Shown here: piece by piece, positions 8,265-17,185 of the stretch
Layout of the letters: each line of letters begins with the position of its first letter
Position numbering within the stretch: the stretch's first letter is position 1
NCBI GenBank assembly: GCA_965214295.1
Contig: OZ243944.1
Coordinates: 2,790,001 to 2,854,000 of the forward strand
Source of the DNA: JAJDUF01 sp965214295
GTDB taxonomy: Bacteria; Chloroflexota; UBA11872; UBA12225; JAJDUF01
Length of the DNA: 64,000 nt
Reading direction: 5' to 3'
Notes under the pieces: model-generated
What the model saw: the letters and a program-made list of their open reading frames with translations, nothing else
Told to the model about the DNA's origin: nothing
Databases searched by the model: none
Translations under genes and position numbers: made by a program

Positions 8265-9383
8265 GTGAGGAACGATTTTTCTGCGGCCATCGCGCAGATC
8301 ACGGCGGAGAAGGGGCTGCCTCGCGACGAGATCTTGAATATGATCGAAGGAGCGATGGTCAGCGCCTACAAGCGCGACTTCGGAGGTGAGGAGGAGCTTG
8401 TCGCCGAGCTTTCCCCCCAGACCGGAAAGCCGCGCGTGTTCGCCATCAAGCTCGTCGTCGCCGAAGGAGCGGTCGTTGACCCAGTGTCGGAGATCGCGCT
8501 CCCAGCGGCGCTGGCGATTGACCCCGAGGCCCACGTCGGCGCTTCGGTCCGCATTGATATCACGCCCCCGAGCTTCGGTCGTATTGGGGCACAAGCGGCC
8601 AAACAGGCCATCATGCAGCGCCTGCGCGAGGCCGAGCGCGACCACGTCTATCATGACTACATTGATCGTGAAGGCGACATTATCAGCGGCATCTTCCGCC
8701 GGGCCGAGCCACGGGGCATGATCGTGGACCTGGGCCGCGTCGAGGCGCTCTTGCCACCCGGCGAGCAAGTGACGAGCGAGCGCTTCCGCATTGGCGACCG
8801 GATCCGGGCGCTGCTCTTGGAGGTCAATCGAGCGCCGCGTGGGTACCTCCTCATTGCCTCTCGTGCCCACAAGGACTTCGTGCGGCGCTTGCTGGAGTTG
8901 GAGATTCCCGAAATCTACAACGGCAGCGTCGAAATCCGTTCTATCGCTCGTGAGCCAGGCTCCCGGACCAAGGTGGCCGTCCAGAGCCGTCAAGTCGGCT
9001 TGGACCCAGTGGGCGCCTGTGTCGGGCAGCGCGGTATCCGCATCCAGACTGTCGTCAACGAGATCGGCGGCGAGAAGATTGACGTGGTGCAGTGGCACAA
9101 CGAAACCACCACCATGGTAGCCAGCGCCCTCGGCCCGGCGCGCGTCCACAGTGTCGAGTTGAGCGATGAGGACAAGACCGCCTATGTGACGGTGCCGCAC
9201 GCGCAACTCTCGCTCGCTATCGGCAAAGAAGGGCAGAATGCACGCTTGGCGGCGCGGCTGACCGGATGGCGCATTGACATCAAGAGCGATCAACCCTCTG
9301 CTGAGGGTGAGGCCATCGCCGGTGCCGTCGCCTCACCCTCCGACGGGACCGGGGTACCGGACAGCCTGGGCGGAGGCGTATGA
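8265..9383 (+). CDS. nusA: Transcription elongation/termination factor NusA
   Basis: A 372-residue RNA polymerase-associated factor. The N-terminal polymerase-binding domain (FSAAIAQITAEKGLPRDEIL, EGAMVSAYKRDFG) is followed by an S1 domain (about 130-200, GDIISGIFRRAEPRGMIVDLG) and two KH domains (PGSRTKVAVQ, DPVGACVGQRGIRIQTV, LSLAIGKEGQNARLAARLTG). It lacks the C-terminal acidic repeats of E. coli NusA, as is usual outside Proteobacteria. The GTG at 8265 is the family start. Its last codons overlap ylxR by four bases (ATGA). rimP, normally the gene before nusA, is absent. Confidence 0.97.
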   Translation: MRNDFSAAIAQITAEKGLPRDEILNMIEGAMVSAYKRDFGGEEELVAELSPQTGKPRVFAIKLVVAEGAVVDPVSEIALPAALAIDPEAHVGASVRIDITPPSFGRIGAQAAKQAIMQRLREAERDHVYHDYIDREGDIISGIFRRAEPRGMIVDLGRVEALLPPGEQVTSERFRIGDRIRALLLEVNRAPRGYLLIASRAHKDFVRRLLELEIPEIYNGSVEIRSIAREPGSRTKVAVQSRQVGLDPVGACVGQRGIRIQTVVNEIGGEKIDVVQWHNETTTMVASALGPARVHSVELSDEDKTAYVTVPHAQLSLAIGKEGQNARLAARLTGWRIDIKSDQPSAEGEAIAGAVASPSDGTGVPDSLGGGV

Positions 9384-9718
9384 GCAGCGGCCGGCGTCCT
9401 TCCCGGCCGCGCCACGTACCCCAGCGCACCTGTATCGGCTGCCGCCGGACCGCGGCCAAGAAAGAGTTGATCCGCATCGTGCGGACCCCGGAGGGCCACG
9501 TCGAGGTGGACGAGACCGGCAAGCGGAACGGACGTGGCGCCTACGTCCATCGGGATCAAGCCTGTTGGTCCCAGGCGCTGCGGCGCGGCGCGGTGGCCCG
9601 TGCCCTGAAGACTACGCTGACCGAGTCGGATTCCCTCCGCCTCGCCGCGTATGAATCGTCCCTGTCGCCGGTTGCCGCCGCCGAGTCGACCGACTCGGCG
9701 GCCAGGAGCTGCGGGTAG
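9380..9718 (+). CDS. ylxR: YlxR/RnpM family RNA-binding protein
   Basis: A 112-residue protein with the family signature RTCIGCRRTAAKKELIRIVR near residues 15-34 and GRGAYVHRDQACW. YlxR proteins bind RNA and in Bacillus modulate RNase P. The start overlaps the nusA stop, so translation is coupled. After about residue 80 the tail (AAESTDSAARSCG) is low-complexity. The usual next gene, infB, is 3 kb away because two unrelated genes intervene. Confidence 0.93.
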   Translation: MSSGRRPSRPRHVPQRTCIGCRRTAAKKELIRIVRTPEGHVEVDETGKRNGRGAYVHRDQACWSQALRRGAVARALKTTLTESDSLRLAAYESSLSPVAAAESTDSAARSCG

Positions 9719-9813
9719 GGACAACCCTGGTGGTTGCTCTCGCCCCCTGCGGGACGGGGAGCCGGTATTAGACCTGCCCCCCGACGAATAACCCGGGCTA
9801 GGAGGCTGCTGCC

Positions 9814-11367
9814 ATGACGGCCGACTCGAGTTGGTCGGAAGCAAAACGGGCGCGAGCTGCCGCGGCTCGTGTGCGACGACGCATCATCTTCAACGATGAC
9901 TCGCACGACTTGGCGCAGGCGGACGCGAACACGCCGGAGGGGTTCCTCGGCCACCGCATTGCCTCCCTGGCTGATACCCAGGTGGACACAATCTCCTGGT
10001 CCGTCCTGTGTGGGCAATTCGACGCGCCCGCCTACGACAGCAAGGTCCAGCCCATCTACGGCGACGCGCATGGCGGTCCGATGCACTACTGGCCACACGT
10101 GACGGCCAATCTGAAGGCCCTGGTGCGAGCCGGTCACTGCCCCCTGCAGCTGGTCGTGGATTTCGCCCACGATCACGGAATGGAAGCCTTCGCGTCCGTC
10201 CGCATGAACGATGTCCACGATAGCTTCATGGGACCTAACGCCATGACCGTCTGGAAGCTCACGCACCAGCAGCTTCTCGTTGACACCCGGGATGTCCTCC
10301 CGGAGTTCGAGTTGTACACGACCGCCCAGGACTTCTCACACCGCGAGGTACGCGACCGCAAGCTGGAGATCATCGGAGAGATCTGCGACCGCTACGACGT
10401 GGACGGCTTCGAGTTGGACTATATCCGCCATCCCGTCTTGTTCAGCCGCCGGCTGCGCGGCGAGCCGTGTACGCCGGACGAGATTGAGATCGTCACGTCG
10501 TTGATGCAGGAAATCCGCGCCCTCACGGACGCAGCGGCCGCGCGGCGGGGCCGGCCGCTGCTCATTGCCGCACGTATACCGGACACGTTCGGCCGCTGCC
10601 TCGACAACGGGATGGACGTGGAGACCTGGCTGGACCGCGATCTGACCGACCTCATCATCGCCGGCGGCGGGTATTCGCCGTGGCGCTTACCGGCCGCGGC
10701 GTGGGTGGCAGCAGCGCGGCCCCATGGCGTACCGGTCTATCCGTGCGCCAACGTCGGCTGGGGACCGCCGCTGCCGGTGGTCCGTGGCCTGGCCTCGAAC
10801 TGGTATCGCGCCGGCGCCGATGGGGTGTACTTCTGGAACCTCGCCACCCCGTTCGAGTTCATGACCGGCGACGAGCTAGTCGCGACGCGCCGCCGCTGCT
10901 ATATGTGCCTCTACGAGGTCGGCGACCCTGAGACACTGCGCGGCAAGGACAAGCAGTTCGGCGTCGGCGCTGCGGCCGATGCACCCGGCGGCGTCCTCCC
11001 ATACTATGCCCACGTCTCCAGTCCACGGCCGCTACCACTGCAATCGAAGCGCGGCCCGCTGCGAACGGGTGTGATCGGTCGCGTGCCCTTGGCGGTCGGC
11101 GACGACGTAGATCGTACTCCGCCCACAAAGGCCACGCTCACGGTAGGATTCGACGACCCGGCCTGGCGCGCGGCGCTGGTGGTGCGCCTGAACGGCCACG
11201 AGTTGACGCCCGGCGTGGGCGGGGCCGACGGCGTACTGACGCTCGACGCGCTGGGAGCGCTGCGGCCCGGCCGGAACTTCGTGGAGATCGCCGCTCATCA
11301 CGGTACTCTGCCGGAGAGCACTGTGCGGATCACCACGCTCGCGCTGAACGTCACTTACGGAGTGTAA
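9814..11367 (+). CDS. Putative glycoside-hydrolase-like (TIM-barrel) protein
   Basis: A 517-residue protein beginning after a good TAGGAGG site. RRRIIFNDDSHDL, ISWSVLCGQFDAP, DYIRHPVLF within DVDGFELDYIRHP (residues 195-207, with Glu200 and Asp202), and PLLIAARIPDTFGRCLDNG resemble the GHL/DUF4015-type barrels related to family 10 and 13 glycosidases. The C-terminal 120 residues (TLTVGFDDPAWRAALVV, LNGHELTPG) look like a beta-sandwich carbohydrate-binding domain. No signal peptide is seen. It pairs with the sialidase-fold gene downstream, and both sit inside the nusA-infB operon. The substrate is unknown. Confidence 0.7.
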   Translation: MTADSSWSEAKRARAAAARVRRRIIFNDDSHDLAQADANTPEGFLGHRIASLADTQVDTISWSVLCGQFDAPAYDSKVQPIYGDAHGGPMHYWPHVTANLKALVRAGHCPLQLVVDFAHDHGMEAFASVRMNDVHDSFMGPNAMTVWKLTHQQLLVDTRDVLPEFELYTTAQDFSHREVRDRKLEIIGEICDRYDVDGFELDYIRHPVLFSRRLRGEPCTPDEIEIVTSLMQEIRALTDAAAARRGRPLLIAARIPDTFGRCLDNGMDVETWLDRDLTDLIIAGGGYSPWRLPAAAWVAAARPHGVPVYPCANVGWGPPLPVVRGLASNWYRAGADGVYFWNLATPFEFMTGDELVATRRRCYMCLYEVGDPETLRGKDKQFGVGAAADAPGGVLPYYAHVSSPRPLPLQSKRGPLRTGVIGRVPLAVGDDVDRTPPTKATLTVGFDDPAWRAALVVRLNGHELTPGVGGADGVLTLDALGALRPGRNFVEIAAHHGTLPESTVRITTLALNVTYGV

Positions 11368-11434
11368 TCGGCGCACCGTCCCGTAGCCGTGTCCGGACCG
11401 ACAGGCAGGTGTTTCGTTGACAAGGAGCAAGAGG

Positions 11435-12559
11435 ATGCTCTCGACACGGTACATGGGCGGTGTAACCGTGCAGCCGGATGACCTGGCGGCGATGCAGGCC
11501 GGCGACTATATCCTGCATGCCCGTGACGGCCGACCGAACCGCGTGGCGGTCGAGAAAATTCGTCTTCCGCGCGATCCCCAGGGGCATGTCCAGCGTCTCT
11601 GTCTGGTGCCGGCACCGAACGGCACCATCTATGCGGCCCAGCATACGCTGCTCCACCGCTCGACCGACGGCGGTGCCACGTGGGAGCACCTGGAGCGCGA
11701 CCCGGACGTGTGCCACGGCTGGCGCCTCCAGTTCGACGGCGATGGGACGATGTTGAATGTCGGTCCTGCCGGCCCTGGCCAGCCGCCGGTCGTGTGGGCG
11801 TCACACGATGAGGGCGGGACGTGGCAGCAGATCGGGCGGATTGACACTGGCACGCCAGACGTACTGTCGCTCGGTTTCAGCATGACCCGCCTCGACGACG
11901 GCACCCTATTGATGCCGGTCCTGGTCGGGGCGGACCGCGTCGGCAATCGCGCGGCGGCGGCGGTAGCCCCGGCCGTCGGTCGTCTCTACCGCTCGCCGGA
12001 CGGCGGCCGCACCTGGCCGGAATACTCGGTGCTCGGCGCATGGTGTTGCGAGGTCAACGTCTATCCACTGCCGAACGGCCGGCTGGTCGCGGCGATGCGC
12101 TACCAGCGCCCCCTCCTGTCCGACGATTCCGCCGATCTGCTGGAGCGGACCGGCGCCAGCGCGGTGGGGGCCGCTAACCCGTACAAGCACGTCGCTGTCG
12201 CCCACTCGGATGACCGGGGGCGGACGTGGACACCGCCGCAGCAGTTGGCCACAGTGTTTGGTCAGTGCTATGGAGCCGGTGTCGGCCTCGTGCCGAATCG
12301 CGCAGTCGTCACCACCGACTATCGTTACCCCCGGGACATGGGCGGCTGCCGGGCATTGGTCAGCTTGGATGGTGGCGAGACGTGGCAGGACGAGGTGTAT
12401 TATCTAACCCACGGTCGCGCCGCGGGCTACGCGGCGACCATCTCGCTGGATGGCTCGGAGATGCTCACCCTGTCCGGCTCTTGCTACGGCGATGTCAGCG
12501 CCTGGAGCAACTGCGTCGGGCGCACCGACTTCGCGATTATCCGCTGGCGGCTGGTGTAA
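11435..12559 (+). CDS. Sialidase-fold (BNR/Asp-box) protein
   Basis: A 374-residue six-bladed propeller. Five Asp-boxes of the form S-x-D-x-G-x-T-W are visible: RSTDGGATW (75-83), SHDEGGTW (about 123-130), RSPDGGRTW (about 186-194), HSDDRGRTW (about 257-265) and VSLDGGETW (about 309-317). This is the exo-alpha-sialidase superfamily, but no clear sialidase arginine triad can be confirmed by eye, so the activity may be other than sialidase. There is no signal peptide. ATG 11435 follows AAGGAG at 7 bases; the TTG at 11417 is the alternative. It is probably co-transcribed with the upstream barrel protein. Confidence 0.85.
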   Translation: MLSTRYMGGVTVQPDDLAAMQAGDYILHARDGRPNRVAVEKIRLPRDPQGHVQRLCLVPAPNGTIYAAQHTLLHRSTDGGATWEHLERDPDVCHGWRLQFDGDGTMLNVGPAGPGQPPVVWASHDEGGTWQQIGRIDTGTPDVLSLGFSMTRLDDGTLLMPVLVGADRVGNRAAAAVAPAVGRLYRSPDGGRTWPEYSVLGAWCCEVNVYPLPNGRLVAAMRYQRPLLSDDSADLLERTGASAVGAANPYKHVAVAHSDDRGRTWTPPQQLATVFGQCYGAGVGLVPNRAVVTTDYRYPRDMGGCRALVSLDGGETWQDEVYYLTHGRAAGYAATISLDGSEMLTLSGSCYGDVSAWSNCVGRTDFAIIRWRLV

Positions 12560-12562
12560 CGG

Positions 12563-12583
12563 CTGTTAGCTGACAGCTAACAG
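12563..12583. repeat. Perfect palindrome after the sialidase-fold gene
   Basis: CTGTTAGCT-GAC-AGCTAACAG: nine-base arms and a three-base loop, four bases after the stop. There is no T-run, so it is not a classic terminator. Confidence 0.6.
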
Positions 12584-12617
12584 TCGTCAGCCGATAGCGT
12601 CTTGGCCACCCCGTCCC

Positions 12618-12642
12618 GTCATTCCCGCTTGCGCGGGAATCC
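12618..12642 (+). repeat. 25-bp hairpin unit (CCCGC/GCGGG arms)
   Basis: GTCATT-CCCGC-TTGC-GCGGG-AATCC, in the space upstream of infB. A member of the interspersed family. Confidence 0.85.
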
Positions 12643-12782
12643 AGACCATCCGCCCGTGGGAGCGCCCCGGCACTAGCCTTCCTACGGGCGTTTCAGGTAT
12701 GGTCATAGGGAGCGACTAGCTTGTTGGCGCCCTGACGAAACGCACTGTTTATGTAGGGAATGCGAGGAGGCACGAAGCGTTT

Positions 12783-14717
12783 ATGGTACCACCCCGCGGC
12801 GGTAGGAGACGACGCTCATTTCGACCGGCGGGCCGCCCGCGACCACGTTCGCGCGGCGGGTCGCGCGGGTCACGTGGGCCGCGCCGGCCGGCGCCCGCAC
12901 CCGATGCGACGGCCGCCGAGCGCAGCGCAATAGCAACCACGGTAATCCCGCGAGCTGTGGCCGTCCCGGAGCGGGTCAATGTCCGCGACCTTGCCCAGCT
13001 CCTGCGGGTCGGCCCCCCGGTGGTGCTCAAAGAGCTATTGGGCGCCGGCTTGGTAGCCACCGTCAACCGCGAGTTGGACCGCGCGGCGGCCTCGCTCGTG
13101 GCCCGCAACCTTGGCTTCCGGGTCGAGGAAGCGGACGCCGCCAACGGCGCAGCCGCCACTACCACCGCTGTCCCGACGGAGGCGCCGCCGGAGCCGGCCG
13201 AGCCGGAGACGGACACGGGACTCCCGCCGCGGCCCCCGGTCGTCGCCGTGATGGGGCATGTGGATCACGGCAAGACCTCCATCCTCGACGCGCTGCGCGA
13301 GTCGCAGGTCGCTACGGATGAAGCCGGAGGGATTACGCAGCACATCGGCGCTTATCAGGTCGAGCATGACGGCCGGATGATCACCTTCCTCGATACACCG
13401 GGCCACGAGGCGTTCACCGCGCTGCGGGCGCGCGGCGCGGCAGTCACCGACTTGGCAATCTTGGTGGTGGCTGCCGACGACGGCGTGCAGCCGCAGACCG
13501 TGGAGGCGATTTCCCACCTCCGGGCTGCCCGGACCCCCTTCCTCATAGCCATGAACAAGATTGACCTGCCCAGCGCCGACCCGGACCGACTCCGGCAACA
13601 GTTGACGGAATACAACGTGGTCGTTGAGGACTACGGTGGTGACGTGGTAGCCGTGCCGGTGTCGGCGACCACGAAAGAGGGGCTCGACGACCTCCTGGAG
13701 ATGGTGAGCTTGATTGCCGAGCTGGAAGAGCTACGCGCTACCCCGGACGGGCCGGCCGAGGGCACTGTGATCGAGACACGGCTGGACCGCAGCCAAGGGC
13801 CGGTCGCCACCGTCATCATCGCCAGCGGCACACTGCATGTCGGCGATCATGCCGTCGCCGGCGAGGCCGGCGGCCGCGTCCGGGCGCTGCTCGATGAGCA
13901 TGGTCGCCGCCTACGTTCCGCCGGCCCCGCGCAGCCGGTAGAGGTCCTGGGGTGGAACGATCTACCCAGTCCCGGTGATCGCCTGGAGATCGTGGAGCAT
14001 GATCGCGCGGCCCGGACCGTCACTGCCGCTCGCAAGCAGGCGCGGCAGCAGCGCGCACCCGAGGCGCCCCGGCGCAGTATCGAAGACCTCTTGGCGCAGT
14101 TAAGCCCGGACCAGGTGCAGGAGTTGCCCGTGGTGCTCAAGGCCGACGTTCACGGCTCGCTCGAAGCCATCCAAGCCGCCCTGGCCAAGCTCGAAACGGG
14201 CGAGGCGAAGGTTCACCTCCTCTACGGCGCTGTCGGAAGAATCACCGAGGGCGATGTCAACCTCGCCGCCGCCTCGGACGGGGTTATTCTGGCCTTCAAC
14301 ACCCAGACTCCGGCGCCGGTTCGGCGATTGGCGGACCAACAAGGCGTGCTGCTCCGCTCGTACAACGTGATCTACAACCTGCTCGAAGACGTGCAGCAGA
14401 CCTTGCGGGCGTTGGTGGAGCCGGAGGTGACCGAGGTGGTCCTCGGTCACGCCGAAATCCGCGCCATCTTCCGCGCCAGCCGTGCCCGGTCCGTCGTCGG
14501 CTGCTACGTCCGAGACGGCGTGATTCGACAAGGCGCACGCGCGTGCGTCCTGCGTCGGGATGCCGAAGTGTACAACGGACGTATCGCCTCGCTGCGGCGC
14601 TTCAAGGACGACGTGGACACTGTGGAAGAGGGGTACGAGTGCGGTATCAGCCTCGAAAACTTCCCCGATCCACAGAACGGCGACGTAATCGAGATTTATG
14701 GCCGCGCCGCCGCCTGA
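12783..14717 (+). CDS. infB: Translation initiation factor IF-2
   Basis: A 644-residue GTPase that brings initiator tRNA to the ribosome. After a short basic N-terminus (RGGRRRRSF, residues 5-13) come an IF2N-like domain (VNVRDLAQLLRV), then the G motifs GHVDHGKT (158-165), DTPGHEAF, NKIDLP and SATTKEGLDDL, and then domains II-IV (DVHGSLEAIQAALAKL, SVVGCYVRDGVIRQGA, CGISLENFPD). The long N-terminal extension of enteric IF2 is absent. It heads the second half of the operon and is followed 21 bases later by rbfA. Confidence 0.97.
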   Translation: MVPPRGGRRRRSFRPAGRPRPRSRGGSRGSRGPRRPAPAPDATAAERSAIATTVIPRAVAVPERVNVRDLAQLLRVGPPVVLKELLGAGLVATVNRELDRAAASLVARNLGFRVEEADAANGAAATTTAVPTEAPPEPAEPETDTGLPPRPPVVAVMGHVDHGKTSILDALRESQVATDEAGGITQHIGAYQVEHDGRMITFLDTPGHEAFTALRARGAAVTDLAILVVAADDGVQPQTVEAISHLRAARTPFLIAMNKIDLPSADPDRLRQQLTEYNVVVEDYGGDVVAVPVSATTKEGLDDLLEMVSLIAELEELRATPDGPAEGTVIETRLDRSQGPVATVIIASGTLHVGDHAVAGEAGGRVRALLDEHGRRLRSAGPAQPVEVLGWNDLPSPGDRLEIVEHDRAARTVTAARKQARQQRAPEAPRRSIEDLLAQLSPDQVQELPVVLKADVHGSLEAIQAALAKLETGEAKVHLLYGAVGRITEGDVNLAAASDGVILAFNTQTPAPVRRLADQQGVLLRSYNVIYNLLEDVQQTLRALVEPEVTEVVLGHAEIRAIFRASRARSVVGCYVRDGVIRQGARACVLRRDAEVYNGRIASLRRFKDDVDTVEEGYECGISLENFPDPQNGDVIEIYGRAAA

Positions 14718-14738
14718 GCTACACAACGGGTGAAGACC

Positions 14739-15131
14739 ATGCCTCGACCGTATCGTCGCCAGCGGCTCGCCTCGCTGCTCGTTGAGTTCTTGAGTGATCT
14801 ACTCCGCAACGAGGCCCGCGACCCGCGTCTCGGTTTCGTCTCCATCACGCGCATTGACGTTTCTTCCGATCTGCGCTACGCGACTGTCCGCGTGAGCGTG
14901 CTGGGCGACGAGGAAGAGCAGCGCGAGACGATGGCCATGCTCACCCACGCCGCCGGCTGGCTGCGGAGCGAATGTGCCGCCCGCCTGCCCTTACGCTACG
15001 CGCCGGAGCTACGCTTTGCGCTCGATCACTCGCTTGCGGCGGGCGACCGAGTCTTGCAGCTGATCCGCGAAGTCGCGCCGCCGCCGGCTGCCGCCGGGGA
15101 TAGCGAACCGGCAGCGGAGCCGTCGGAGTAG
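14739..15131 (+). CDS. rbfA: Ribosome-binding factor A
   Basis: A 130-residue KH-fold factor for 30S maturation and cold adaptation. Family features are RPYRRQRLASLLVEFLSDLL, ARDPRLGFVSITRIDVSSDL, YATVRVSVLG and RYAPELRFALDHS. The GTG at 14730 is an alternative start that adds MKT. The C-terminal tail (PPPAAAGDSEPAAEPSE) is disordered. truB starts 8 bases downstream. Confidence 0.95.
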   Translation: MPRPYRRQRLASLLVEFLSDLLRNEARDPRLGFVSITRIDVSSDLRYATVRVSVLGDEEEQRETMAMLTHAAGWLRSECAARLPLRYAPELRFALDHSLAAGDRVLQLIREVAPPPAAAGDSEPAAEPSE

Positions 15132-15138
15132 GACACCC

Positions 15139-16056
15139 TTGCCGGACTCGCCGCCCGTCGCCGGCTTCCTCAACCTCCCCAAGCCGCGCGGTCCCACCTC
15201 CCACGACATCGTTGCCCGGGTCCGTCGGCTCACCGGCGTGCGGCGCGTCGGTCACGCTGGCACGCTCGACCCCCTGGCCGAAGGCGTGCTCGTGCTCGCG
15301 CTCGGCCGGGCCACCCGCTTGCTGGAGTATGTCGTCAGCGGAGAGAAGGTCTACCGGGCCATGATCCGTCTGGGCAGCACGACGACCACCGACGATGCCG
15401 AGGGCGCCGTGACGGAAACCCGGCCGCTCACCGTCGGCCAGGCTGACATCGCGGCGGTGCTCCCGCAGTTCCTCGGCGAGATAGCACAGCGTCCACCGGC
15501 GTTTTCGGCGGTGCAGGTCGGCGGCCGGCGCGCCTACGATCTGGCCCGCCGCGGCGCTGCGGTCGCGCTGCCGGCCCGGCGAGTGCGGATTGCCCGTCTT
15601 ACCGTCCTGGGTTGGCAGGCGCCGGACCTCACGCTGGAGGTCACGTGTGGTCCGGGGACGTACATCCGCTCACTCGCCCGCGACTTGGGGGCGGTACTGG
15701 GCTGCGGTGCCCACCTCGCCGGCCTCGTCCGCACGCGGTCCGGGCATTTCTCCATCGCCGCCGCGAACCCGCTGGCGGACCTGGAGCACCACGCCGCCCG
15801 CTGCACATGGCGCTCGCTCCTGGTCACGCCGCGCGCCGCGCTCGCACACCTCCCGGCCCTGACCGTCACCCCGCAAGGTTGCGTCCTGCTGCGCCGGGGC
15901 CAATCAGTGTCCTCGGCCCACCTGCTGTCGAGCGTCCCGGCGGCAGCCCGCACGGACGACTCCGTGTGTGCGCTTGACGCCCAGGGCCGGCTGATTGCCA
16001 TTGTGACCTATGATCCGCAGCGGGATTGCTGGCGCCCGCGTAAGGTTGTGGGGTAA
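15139..16056 (+). CDS. truB: tRNA pseudouridine55 synthase
   Basis: A 305-residue enzyme that makes pseudouridine 55 in tRNA. GFLNLPKPRGPTSHDIV opens the fold, GHAGTLDPLAEGVLVLALG carries the catalytic Asp44, then YRAMIRLG, QRPPAFSAVQVGGRRAYDLAR and TCGPGTYIRSLARDLG follow. The C-terminal PUA-like region is present. The start is a TTG at 15139. It lies between rbfA and ribF in the standard order. Confidence 0.96.
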   Translation: MPDSPPVAGFLNLPKPRGPTSHDIVARVRRLTGVRRVGHAGTLDPLAEGVLVLALGRATRLLEYVVSGEKVYRAMIRLGSTTTTDDAEGAVTETRPLTVGQADIAAVLPQFLGEIAQRPPAFSAVQVGGRRAYDLARRGAAVALPARRVRIARLTVLGWQAPDLTLEVTCGPGTYIRSLARDLGAVLGCGAHLAGLVRTRSGHFSIAAANPLADLEHHAARCTWRSLLVTPRAALAHLPALTVTPQGCVLLRRGQSVSSAHLLSSVPAAARTDDSVCALDAQGRLIAIVTYDPQRDCWRPRKVVG

Positions 16057-16089
16057 GGTCCGCACGATCACTCCGCAACGTCTCTGTGG

Positions 16090-17067
16090 ATGCAAGTCAT
16101 ATACCTCGATCCCCTCGCCCCGCCGGTACCATCATCAGACGCGCCGGAGGTAGTGCTCACCATCGGCAAGTTCGATGGGGTGCATCTCGGCCACTACGCG
16201 CTGCTCGAAGCGGTTATCGCGGGCGCCAAGCGGCGCGGCCTCGCGCCCGCCGTGGTGCTGCTCGACCCGCACCCGCTCACCATCCTGCGCCCCGAAGTAC
16301 GCCTCAGCCAGCTCACGACGCTACCGGAGAAACTCTGGCTGCTCGCGCGCGCGGGAATGGAGCTTGCAGTGGTGTGGCGGTTCAGCGCCGCCAGCGCCCG
16401 GCTGACGCCCGAAGCCTTCTTTCGGTCGCTGGTGCCGGTGCTGCGCGTCCGGGCTGTCGTCATCGGCCCCGGTTTTGTCCTGGGCCGTGATCGCACCGGT
16501 GACGAAGCTAGGCTGCAAGCAATCGGGCCGGCGCAGGGATTCGCCGTGGAGAGCATCCGACCCGCGCACGTCGCCGGCCAAGCAGTGCGTAGCACCGAAA
16601 TACGTACCTTGCTGGCGGCGGGCCAGGTCTCGCGGGCCGCGGGATTGCTGGGACGGCCGCCGTCACTGCATGGCCGGGTGGTCGAGGGTGACCGGCGAGG
16701 CCGGTTGCTGGGGTTCCCGACGGTCAATCTGGACCCACTGGCGCCTCGCCCGGCCTTGCCGGCCGCTGGCGTCTGCGCCGGATGGGTCGAGCTACAGCCG
16801 TTGAGCACCCAGCGCACGTGGTATCCGGCAGCCGCCAACTTGGGTGTACGACCGACCTTTGCCGGCCGTCGCCGCGTCATCGAAGCCCACCTGCTCGACT
16901 TCACCGGTGACCTCTACGGTCAGGAGGTGCGCCTGCACTTCGTCGAGTACCTACGCGCTGAACGGCCGTTCACCGGTCCGGAGGAGCTACGACGGCAGAT
17001 TGGCGCGGACGTGGCCGCCACACGCAAGCTCCTGGCCGCGCTGCAGCCACCGGAGCGCAGCAGTTGA
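16090..17067 (+). CDS. ribF: Bifunctional riboflavin kinase/FAD synthetase
   Basis: A 325-residue enzyme that makes FMN and FAD. The N-terminal adenylyltransferase half has LTIGKFDGVHLGHYALL and IGPGFVLGRDRTGDEARL; the C-terminal riboflavin kinase half has GRVVEGDRRGRLLGFPTVNL, ANLGVRPTFAG and EAHLLDFTGDLYGQEV. It is the last gene of the nusA-infB operon; no U-rich terminator is seen after it. Confidence 0.96.
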   Translation: MQVIYLDPLAPPVPSSDAPEVVLTIGKFDGVHLGHYALLEAVIAGAKRRGLAPAVVLLDPHPLTILRPEVRLSQLTTLPEKLWLLARAGMELAVVWRFSAASARLTPEAFFRSLVPVLRVRAVVIGPGFVLGRDRTGDEARLQAIGPAQGFAVESIRPAHVAGQAVRSTEIRTLLAAGQVSRAAGLLGRPPSLHGRVVEGDRRGRLLGFPTVNLDPLAPRPALPAAGVCAGWVELQPLSTQRTWYPAAANLGVRPTFAGRRRVIEAHLLDFTGDLYGQEVRLHFVEYLRAERPFTGPEELRRQIGADVAATRKLLAALQPPERSS

Positions 17068-17185
17068 GGCTTGTCAACGACCAGCCTTTAGCTATCAGTC
17101 GTCAACCAGGAAGCGTCATCGCGGTAGCAGACGTACTTGCAGGGACGGAGCACGCCCCATCCCCTCCCCTGCGCGCCGGCACGCG

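Noticed and set aside
8136..9293. 385-codon frame on the minus strand over nusA
   Set aside because: It is the antisense shadow of nusA; the plus frame has clear S1 and KH motifs.
17085..17120. Possible terminator after ribF
   Set aside because: The apparent repeat GTCAACGAC/GTCGTCAAC is not a true inverted pair and has no T-run.
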